From assembly GCA_032173965.1 (NCBI GenBank), contig CM063283.1, forward strand, positions 109,764,108 to 109,828,107: DNA of 64,000 bases, written 5' to 3'. The notes below the pieces were generated by a model, which was given only the letters and a program-made list of their open reading frames with translations, searched no databases and had not been told where the DNA came from. The stretch is from Sitta carolinensis. Taxonomy: Eukaryota; Chordata; Aves; Passeriformes; Sittidae. Position 1 is the first letter of the stretch. Each line of letters begins with the position of its first letter. Of the stretch, positions 51,101-58,400 are shown piece by piece. A program made the position numbers and the translations under genes.

Positions 51101-53230
51101 GGCATCCTGTGGGTTCTGTTGGTCAGTCTGCTTTGTTCTTTGCTGTCTTTCAATACAGCAAGGTTGTCACATGAATCTAAGATGATCCCATCACATTTTT
51201 CCTGCTCTGCTGCAAAAGGATTTGCCTCATAGTCAGACGTCTCCTGAGCTACTGGGAGTGTTATGTTAAAGCCACACCTCAAAATCCTTTCTTCAACAGC
51301 AGCATTGGTAGAGATCACAAGTGGCTCTTGAGCTTCTTCAGACCCTTGGGTAAGGAGATGACCACTGCCCTCATTTGCTTGGCTGGTCAAGGCTTGCAGC
51401 TGCCCAGAACTTGAAAAAGCAAGAATGAAAACCAAGCCAATTTGAACTGATGTACACAGCTTCAAACACCAGAGTTTTTCCAAGGGTGGACCTTGCAGCA
51501 GGCAATTACAAAGTATGCCTGGGCTACAGAAGACCACGAGGTTTCAATTGTATCCAACAGCTTCAAATTTGCTACCTGACTTGGCAGTGACAGAAAATAA
51601 ACAAGCAAATAAATAAGGGCATCTGGAAATTCAATCCCAGCAATTCATGCAGGGTATAGGGGGTTAAGAGTGGCACTGACAGCACTAGAGAAGTAACTCA
51701 GCTGTTGTGACTTCAGGTGCACACAACTTTCAGCTGGACTAGGACACTGCTTCTACAGTCTCCTGATTTGCTCTGTTGTTTAGCAATCCCATTTTTCCAC
51801 TGAGAAATGGTTTTGGCTACTCTCCTTTCTGCTGATTTATATCAGGATACTGCAAAGTGGAAACTTTACACCTGAGAGTCAAGATCGGCAGAAACAATCT
51901 GCATTGAAATCCCATATTTATGGCACACTCCCAACTAGTCAGGCTCTTGGCACTGATTTTGGCACCTGAGGAAACTCTACTGAGAAAATTAATGACAGAG
52001 AAGCCATGGACAATACAGATCAACACAGATGTTTGATCAGAGTTTCCACTACTAACAGACTACGGCCCATTCCCAGAACCAAAAAAAAAACCTTGGGTTT
52101 TATCTGGATTCCAAACTTGCAGGTCCTTTAAAGACAAATGCCTGTCCCTTATACCAATACTCTAAACAAACTGGCTGTTGACTCTTATGAAGAAATGCAA
52201 CATCATCAAACCCAGATGCCTTTCTTTGGTCTTTCTGCATTTGCATCAGAAAGCAGAGCTACATTACAAGAGTCTGCTTCTAAGAGCAGCATGGACACAC
52301 TACTCTGAGTCTTCATTTGCATTATTTAAGACTTTGTCTTGACCAGGCCTCCATTCCTGCCAGTGTCTCTGCACCATCAGGACCAGAAAACATGTGAGGA
52401 TCCACCTGAAAAACAGCACTGACACGTTAGTTTAACACTTACAGAGGCAGAGACGTGCTTCAGAGTTGTGAGCACGACTGGAGAGCGGCAATTGAAGGAG
52501 AATCAGCAAGCAGCAGCATCCACTGCATAGGCTGCTCTTTGACCTTGCTCACCACATTCCCAAAGTCAGCTAATGGCTTTACTTTTGAGCACCTGGTAAT
52601 CATCAAACAGGAAATTCAAACGGGAGAAGCCAGCCCAGACATGGAGCTTCAGCCAGACACCAGGGAAGTGATGCAATGCTGTTACAGAAGGCTGTTCTGA
52701 TCCATTTCCAGCAAAATGGGGATGAGCTGTGCCCTCACACACCCACAGCAGGGCTCAGGTTCCCGTACACATCACAGCAGAGCTAAGATTAAGCGATTTG
52801 CAAACACCTGACTTAAAACCCCCTAAAGTCTCCTGGCTGCATGGTACTGTAAAGAGAAACGAGGTCCGTTGGGTTCTTGGTTGAGCTGGGAAGGGTGAAG
52901 GAACCCAAGGATGGTGTGAAGGCACAGGAACAGGCGTGGATGTCCCATTCCTGGAAGGGCCCAACGCCAGGTTGGATGGGACTCTGCATAACCCGGTCTA
53001 GTGGAAGCTGTGCCTGCCCAGGGCAGGGAGGAGATGACCTTTCAGATCCCTAAAGGCAGCCCATGATGCTCAGGTAACGCGTCATCTACACGTCGGGCTG
53101 GAGCTGCACTAAGCCGAATGCAGCTGGGAAAGCAAGCAGCAAACCCCCTTTCCTTTCCGCGCTTAAAGAAACTCAGAGCTTTACTCACACACGAGGCGTT
53201 CCTAGAAGCCCGAATTCCCGCGGCTGCCAT
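48040..53230 (-). CDS. Unidentified multi-exon gene sharing the KDM6A CpG island
   Basis: I assemble it from pieces that join in phase: 53189-53230 (start), 51157-51409 (or 51400), 50767-50918, 50476-50491 (or 50494), 49786-49956 and perhaps 48040-48186. A candidate exon at 52344-52405 is optional. The product would be a small soluble-looking protein. It has a Ser/Glu/Gln-rich acidic N-terminal half, a Lys/Arg/Glu-rich helical middle part and no signal peptide, membrane segment or known motif. I do not recognise the family. The weak point is the donor after the 51.2 kb exon (GCT/gtattg). The start lies in the CpG island, so the promoter is probably shared head-to-head with KDM6A. I know of no human protein-coding gene at this position. 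Confidence 0.5.
48609..48903 (+). mobile_element. Solo LTR with perfect 6-bp target duplication
   Basis: A 295-base element begins TGTTGTCC and ends CAGTAACA, with the canonical TG...CA ends. It is flanked by ACTAAG at 48603-48608 and 48904-48909. An AATAAA signal lies at 48818-48823, followed by a GT-rich stretch, as in an R-U5 region. No internal retroviral sequence remains. The 6-base duplication suggests a class II element. If the host gene model is right, it lies in its last intron, antisense to the gene. Confidence 0.9.
48910..49785. other. Probable intron of the minus-strand gene, no other feature
   Basis: No coding region is called. A possible extra minus-strand exon around 49345-49405 (acceptor tttttggttttctccaag, donor GAGAAA/gtatct) is open in only one frame. 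That frame does not match the phase of the neighbouring exon. Confidence 0.4.
49786..49956 (-). CDS. Unidentified minus-strand gene, internal exon (57 codons)
   Basis: The acceptor ctgtccttcccccag is excellent, followed by 171 open bases in phase 0 (EPDVAAYDLPASKEITCLTG onward, ending KLLSVEKL) and a donor CTG/gtaata of moderate quality. The frame closes soon after the donor. Composition is protein-like: acidic, then amphipathic helical. Confidence 0.65.
50476..50491 (-). CDS. Candidate microexon of the unidentified gene
   Basis: The donor CACCAG/gtaagc is strong. An in-frame stop a short distance upstream limits the exon to 16 bases (after aagaag) or 19 bases (to 50494, after cttaag). Either length converts the phase-2 end of the 50.8 kb exon into the phase-0 start of the 49.9 kb exon, giving (K)S/NPRSHQ. 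The acceptor is weak in pyrimidines. Confidence 0.4.
50767..50918 (-). CDS. Unidentified minus-strand gene, internal exon (50 codons)
   Basis: The acceptor ttttcttttattccaag and donor GGGAA/gtaagg are both good. Only one frame is open, reading VKEEKLKLLNRFLDGRRIIT and then ENRKSHPNVVYHYVEEKIAL, ending QSQKYFPSFG. The composition (charged, helical, with conserved-looking aromatic residues) is clearly protein-like. I do not recognise the family. It enters in phase 0 and leaves in phase 2. Confidence 0.72.
51157..51409 (-). CDS. Unidentified minus-strand gene, Ser/Glu-rich exon
   Basis: The acceptor ttcattcttgctttttcaag (51410) or the downstream cag at 51401 opens a frame reading SGQLQALTSQANEGSGHLLT and on through EEAQEPLVIS and SDYEANPFAAEQEKCDGIIL. 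The second acceptor gives phase 0, fitting direct joining to exon 1. The 3' boundary is uncertain: GCT/gtattg at 51157 gives the phase needed by the next exon but is a weak donor, and the frame otherwise runs to a TAG at 51043. Confidence 0.5.
52344..52405 (-). CDS. Possible extra exon of the unidentified gene
   Basis: A good acceptor (gtgctgtttttcag) precedes VDPHMFSGPDGAETLAGMEA. It joins exon 1 in phase 0 and would join the 51.4 kb exon in phase 2, but its donor CTG/gtcaag is poor. It may be a chance match. Confidence 0.25.
52936..53052 (+). mobile_element. CR1 3'-terminal fragment, plus orientation
   Basis: 'tggatgtcccattcctggaagggcccaacgccaggttggatgggactctgcataacccggtctagtggaagctgtgcctgcccagggcagggaggagatgacctttcagatcccta' follows the CR1 3' end closely. 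It lies about 140 bases downstream of the first exon of the minus-strand gene. Confidence 0.92.
53189..53230 (-). CDS. Candidate first coding exon of the unidentified gene
   Basis: An ATG in context GGAGATGGC inside the CpG island opens MAAAGIRASRNASC and reaches a strong donor, TGT/gtgagt, in phase 0. Ala-rich starts next to such a donor in a CpG island are typical first exons. The link to downstream exons rests on phase only. Confidence 0.5.
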
Positions 53231-53911
53231 CTCCGTCCGTCGCGCCTTTCCCCCCGCTCCAGCCGGGGCCGGGCCGGGCCCTCCCCGCCCTCACGCCCTG
53301 AAGCCCTCGAGGCATCGCGAGACTTGCCGTGCGCCCCGCGCGAAGCACGCGCGGCGGCCCGCGCCACGTGACAGCCGCGGGGGCGCGCGCGCCGGCGGGG
53401 GCCGCTCCACCTGTCACAGGCCGCCGGGGGAGGGGGGGCGTGGGCGAAACCAACGGTGGGGGCGGCCGCCGCCCTTCCGTGCGAACGTTACCCGCCGCCC
53501 AAGCATCTCCCTCGCAGCCTCGCGCAGGCCCGTCCCCGCTCTGGGAAGTCTTTATTTTACGCTTGTGCCAAGAGCACCACGCCTGACGCAGGGCGGAGCG
53601 GGGGGTGCGAGCGTGCCTGCTGTCCCCCGCCGGCGGGACATGGCGCCTTCCTCAGCGGCGTCCACTCCTCCAGCCCGGAGCCCCCGTTACGCAACTCCAC
53701 CCGTGAGCACAGCCCTCCCTCGTTCCTCCTCCTCTTCCCACCCCAGTGCCCGCCACTCCCGACAGCTCCCCCCCTCCCCCGCCGCCCGCTTTTAAAGGCG
53801 CATCCCAACCTGCTGGCGCTCGCTAATCGAAAAGCTCGTCTGACTGATGGCCCGCTCGTCCTATCACAGGTGGCGTCTGTCCGAAACCCCACCCCCCTTA
53901 TCACGTACCGA

Positions 53912-54041
53912 CCAATGGCGTGAGGCCGGCGGGGGAGGCGGGCGGCGAGGGCCAACCAAACCGGAGCGCAGCGGCGGCGGAGCGCAATGACTGACGTAAG
54001 TCAACAAAGGTCACGTGGGGCGCGGCGGCGGCGCCGATTGG
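53912..54041. promoter_or_regulatory. Motif cluster: CCAAT, CRE-like, E-box, inverted CCAAT
   Basis: CCAAT lies at 53912-53916, TGACGTAA at 53992-53999, CACGTG at 54012-54017 and ATTGG at 54037-54041, between the two start codons. The CRE-like site sits in TGACT-GACGTA-AGTCA, an inverted repeat. These motifs suit CREB/ATF, USF/MYC-type and NF-Y binding; use is inferred. Confidence 0.55.
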
Positions 54042-54295
54042 CCGCGCGGACGCGGGCGGGCGGGGCGCGACGGGGGGGGGGGGTCGCGGTGGCGGCGCGC
54101 GGGGTCCGCGGTGTGACACAATTACAACAACTTTGGGCAGCGGCTCCGGGGAAGTTTGTACGGGCGGCAAAACACACCCCGAGCCGCGGGGCGGGCGGGG
54201 AGGGTCGCCCCGGCTCCCCGACACCCCGGCTCCCCGCGCCGCCGGCGGCGAGCGGCGATGTAAACACCGCTCCGCCGCCATCCGCAGCCGCCGCC

Positions 54296-54440
54296 TCCTC
54301 CTCCTCCCCCGAGTCTCCAGCGCTGGGGCTCCCTCCCCCCTCCTTCCCTCCCTCCCTCCCTCCTCCTCCTCCGAGCAGCGGGGCTTCCCCCCCCTCCCTC
54401 CCTCCCTCTCCCCTCCCCTCCCTCCCTCCCTCCCCTCCCT
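54296..54440. repeat. Polypyrimidine tract with (CTCC)/(TCCC) repeats
   Basis: About 145 bases are almost all C and T on the plus strand, in runs of CTCC and CCCT, broken only near 54317-54332 and 54376-54386. It lies 136 bases upstream of the KDM6A start codon, in the promoter or 5' UTR. Confidence 0.9.
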
Positions 54441-54575
54441 GCCGGCTGTTGTTGTTGTAATAAAAGTTGTGGTGTGTGTGTGTGTCGGGCACCCCGCCCC
54501 GCCCGGCGCTGGGGGGTGTTGGGGGCGCGCAGGGAGGGGGGGGTGCGATCCGCGAGTTAATTACGCTGCGTTTCC

Positions 54576-54733
54576 ATGAAATCGTGCGGAGTGTCGCTCG
54601 CCGCCGCCGCCTCTGCTGCTCCTTTCGGTGATGAGGAAAAGAAAATGGCGGCGGGGAAAGCGAGCGGCCAGAGCGAGGAGGACTTCGCCAGCTTGACAGC
54701 CCAGGAGAGAGAAGCCCTATCCGGCCTCGACAG
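54576..54733 (+). CDS. KDM6A: KDM6A (UTX) coding exon 1
   Basis: It encodes [20 protein letters not shown] and on to EREALSGLD plus two bases of a Ser codon, ending GACAG/gtaccc. The start MKSCGVSLA, the [15 protein letters not shown] core and the [12 protein letters not shown] segment match vertebrate UTX. KDM6A is the nuclear JmjC-domain demethylase of H3K27me3/me2, part of the MLL3/MLL4 (COMPASS-like) complexes. The TPR and JmjC parts lie beyond this window. M1 has a weak context (ttccATGa), while M24 at 54645 has a strong one (AAAATGG). Confidence 0.97.
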
Positions 54734-54937
54734 GTACCCGCTCCCCACTGCGCCCCGGCCGCCTCCGTGTCCCGGCTCGGCCCGCGCTCCCTCCGTGTCC
54801 CCCCGCTCCCCTGCCCGCGGCTCCCCGTGCGCCGCCGCTCCCGGGCCGCGCTCTGCCCTCGCCCGCCCGCCGCGCTGACTCTCGCTAACGCCGGTGCCTC
54901 TCTCTCCCCTCCCTCCCGCCCGCTCCCCTCCTCGCAG
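54734..54937 (+). other. KDM6A intron 1
   Basis: Short GC-rich GT-AG intron of 204 bases, gtaccc...cctcctcgcag. Confidence 0.95.
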
Positions 54938-55001
54938 CCGGCTCTTCGGATTTCTGAGGCTTCATGAAGATGGCGCCAGAACGAAGGCCTTGCTGTTAAA
55001 G
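54938..55001 (+). CDS. KDM6A: KDM6A (UTX) coding exon 2
   Basis: A 64-base exon. Its first base completes the Ser codon, then RLFGFLRLHEDGARTKALLL and K, then AAAG/gtaagc. It matches the vertebrate UTX segment DSRLFGF.R.HEDGARTKALL that precedes the TPR repeats. It ends in phase 0. Confidence 0.97.
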
Positions 55002-55033
55002 GTAAGCGCGAGGGTGGATGTGGAGCGGGGATG

Positions 55034-55048
55034 GGGGGGGGGGGGGAA
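55034..55048. repeat. Long G run
   Basis: About 14 consecutive G just inside KDM6A intron 2; a similar G13 run lies at about 54074-54086. Both are prone to slippage and G-quadruplex formation. Confidence 0.85.
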
Positions 55049-55335
55049 ACGGGGGATGGGGAGCGAGGCGGCCCCGCCGCCCCTTCCCTCGGGACCCCCG
55101 GGCCCGCACGGTGAGTGTGTGCAGGGGGTGTGCGGGGGGCACCGCCACCTCCGCGGGGTCTCCGCGCGTTGTTGCCGCCTTCGCCCCTTTCCTTTTTACC
55201 GCCCCCCGGCCATTCTCCCCGAGCGGGACGAGGGGAGCGTGGCCATGCGGGTGCCCGTCCAGCCCTGGGACGGGAAAGTGGCGGAACCCGGGGCCGGGAG
55301 TGGACGGGCCGGGGGAGGGGGCGCGGGGGCGGAGG

Positions 55336-55412
55336 GGGGGAGGCGGAGGACGAGGAGGAGGAGGAGGAGGCGGCAGCGGGGGGAGAGCGAGCGAGCGAGC
55401 GAGGGAGGGAGG
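55336..55412. repeat. Purine-rich (GAG)n / (GAGC)n tract
   Basis: Repeated GAGGA, GAG and GCGA units on the plus strand in KDM6A intron 2, within the CpG island. It yields long Glu/Gly/Arg frames that are not genes. Confidence 0.85.
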
Positions 55413-58400
55413 GCGCGCTCGGCGCTGCTGACGTTGCCGCTCCCCGGACCCTCCCTCGTGATTTTCGCCCCCGGCCGCCGGGAGCGGAGCCGGGGCCGGA
55501 GCCCGCACGGAGCGCGGGGTCCGGGCCGGGGCGGGTGCGGCGCTGAGCGGCTCCCGGAGCCCGTCAGAGTGACTTGTTTACTGTGCGGGCCCCGCTGCCT
55601 CCAGCCGGCGTGCCCGGTCCTCCCCGAGCCCCGCGTCCCGCCCGCCGTCCCGGCTTGACAGGGAGTGGGGCGTCCCGCGGGCTGCCGCTGCCCGGCCCGG
55701 TGTCCGGAGAGAGCTGTTTGTCTCTGTGGAAAGTTGTTGGCCTTGTCATTTAGTTAAGTAATGGCTGCTCCTGTCGGCCCAAGATGGCCGGACAGGGAGG
55801 AGAAAGAGAAGGGGGGGGGAGGTAAACACGAAACAAACACCGGGAGGGAATATGGGGAGCGTGGAGCCCCCGGTGAAGGCTGAGGGAAACTCTCCTGCGC
55901 ATCCCAAGTTCTTTCTGGGCGCTTTCCTGCTGCTTTGCAGCGCCGGTGCCCTCCTTATCAACCTGTAGCACGTTCTGCTGCCCATCCGTGAGCTGCTGAC
56001 AAAGGCTGTGCGGGCCGAGTGTCTGCCAGCTGTGCTTAAAACACCGAAGGCCAGGGAAACATTCGGGTAGCAGGATAAGTGGAACTGTTTTTAAAATGCC
56101 ACACGGCTGAAGCAAAGGGGACAGTGCTACTCTGGTTCCTGCTTCCTGGCTTGTTCCTGTCAGTAGTCTGGCGTTTGACACTGCTCATCCCATTGTTGTG
56201 CCTGGGCTGTATCGTGGGGATTTTTTTTTTTCCGACGGCTGGTTTTGGTTGATCTGAAGATGTGACTCTTAAAGCGTGTTGAATTGGATAGCCTAGGCCT
56301 GTGCTTGTGTTTGGGTGTTTATTTCTGGCAGCGTTGGAAAAGCTCAATGTCAGGACGTGGGGGGAGGGGGGGAGGGATGGAAGGAAAAGCAAGTACACTT
56401 TCCTTTGTGCTTTTATTAAAAAAAAAAAAAAAATCTCGCGGTTTCCTTTCGATTTTCAGAGTTATTTATAAGACCACTTCTTCCCATTAATCAAAAAGGT
56501 AGGGGAGTGACATGTCAAACCAGTTAAATAATGTAGGTTAACTGTTGGTGGACCAGAACTCGTGTCTGCTCTGTGAATGCTTTTGAGGCTGTCAGAAATA
56601 TTAGACAGAATCCCGTATGGGATAGAGCTTAAGGATGCCAGATAGAAAATAAAGCTTCACATCTAATTAGATCATCTGTCGCATAAAATCCCGGGTTTAA
56701 GTTTTATTTTGCGTACTGTAAAATTAAGTAGTTCAAGGAGCAATTCAGCCTATTAGTTGGGTGCCTTTCTTATGTATAATGCTTCTTTTTGAAATGCCAG
56801 TCAATTGTAATTTTGGTATATACAGTCTGAAGTTGTGGGGCCTTTTGATAGTTTTGAAACACATTTTCAGAAATATCTTTGTGTGTTCTTTTACTGTATT
56901 AAGATGAAGATCCATGCAGTGAATACTAAAAAAAATCCCCAAGCAAACGAAATATTTTGTTCTTTTACCTCAGTTTTCAGATGGTGTTTTGTGCGTTTAT
57001 GAATTGCACAGTAACTCACGAAGCACGTTCTTTGTAAAACTTGTCTCTGAGAAAGGTAGATTATTTAAGGAAGTAGAAGGATTAAAATGTTGCTGTTCAG
57101 TGCAGAGATGTTTGAGAGGAATTTCTTGGTTTGAACCAGTTTCGGTTTTGTTTGTGCTTTTTACTTTGAAGGAACGTGCTTGTGTTTCTGTTACTGATAA
57201 GAAGTTGCTATTTTAAAGGTATTTTCTGCTTCATTCCTGTTCTGCCTGTGTGAAGCTTTATGCAATTTATGCTCTATTGAGGGCTTCAGAACAATTAATC
57301 TAGCAGACCACTTTAATTCAATGTAGCATCTATTTTTATAGTAGAAACTGTGGCCGAATATATGTGCAGTTAATTAATAGGTTTTACAGTGATAGCAACA
57401 AAATGTTTCCTTTTGTGCATGGAGCAACAACAGCTAACAAAGACCCTAGACTCCATAATTATGAAATCCTGACTGACTGATTTAAGAATCTACAAGGCAG
57501 TGCATTGCAGTGTGAGATTTATGTGCAAGTGTAGCAGGTAAGGAAAACCATTGAGTCATGTTTCCAGAGGAATCCTTCACAAAGGCAGAAATTTATCGGT
57601 GCTCCTCTCTCGATGTGAGAGGAACACACCCGCTCTTGAACCTTTCCCAGAGGCTGCCAGGCTGTAGCAGTGAGTGCTCCGTGGGGCCTGGCAGTGCTCC
57701 CTGGTTACCTGTGCTTGAGATGGCAGGATGTCTGGGGAGGCTGACGGGAGGGTTTGGGTTGTAAGTATTTGGGGAACAGCTCTCTTCCCTGCCTGGGAAC
57801 TCGTGCAGCAGGAGGAGTCTCTTCTGGGCGAAAATTTGATGCCTGGATGCAAGAAGACACTTCTTTTTGGTGGGGTTCACTAAGGTGTGCGTTGGCTTGG
57901 AGGGGATTGCAGGAGGTCTTTGCAGTGGGAGCTTTGGTTTAACGGGGCCACACCCTGGCAGGATTTAATAATAAGAAAACGGGGATCTCTTTGAAGGATG
58001 GAGGAAGCTTCGTGCTAGAGCTTTAATTTAGTTGGGGTTTTCTGTTCATGCTCCGGGTCTGCAGTCCCCTGTTTTTGGTGGTTTTGCTTTGTAGGATGTA
58101 GTATGGTGAACTACACTAAGCCAAGCCGTGCTGCTGGGTGTAGCAAATCAAAAGGGCAGATAAGACATGAGATCTGTGCAATTTTATGAATTACTGAAGG
58201 TATAGACTAAGGGTCAGGAATATTGTAATGTTGCCCCATGTATTGGATATGTGATAAGCCAAAAGAAACTTTTCTGTAATGGTGTACACGCTGTGAGTAT
58301 GTGTGACAAAGGAATGGAATTTTCTGTTGCCAGAAATTTTGCGTTTATTTTGCAGAAAAAGGAGCTTGAAAATCATAGTTTGCAGTTAGTGTGGTTTTGG

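Larger units (their letters stand above)
53200..55720. promoter_or_regulatory. CpG island, probable bidirectional promoter of KDM6A and the minus-strand gene
   Basis: 2.5 kb of very GC- and CpG-rich DNA. It spans the candidate minus-strand start (53230), KDM6A exon 1 (54576) and exon 2, and ends in KDM6A intron 2. Long frames on both strands (up to 254 codons) are Pro/Arg/Gly/Ala-rich artefacts of composition. Confidence 0.85.

Noticed and set aside
52455..52700. 81-codon plus frame upstream of the KDM6A island
   Set aside because: No domain or splice signals, and it lies in the presumed first intron of the minus-strand gene.
53118..53955. Long Pro/Arg/Ala frames on both strands in the CpG island
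   Set aside because: Expected from extreme GC content; stop codons are rare there in all frames.
54894..55658. 254-codon plus frame overlapping KDM6A exon 2
   Set aside because: It is in a different frame from the true exon 2 and runs through intron 2 and purine repeats.
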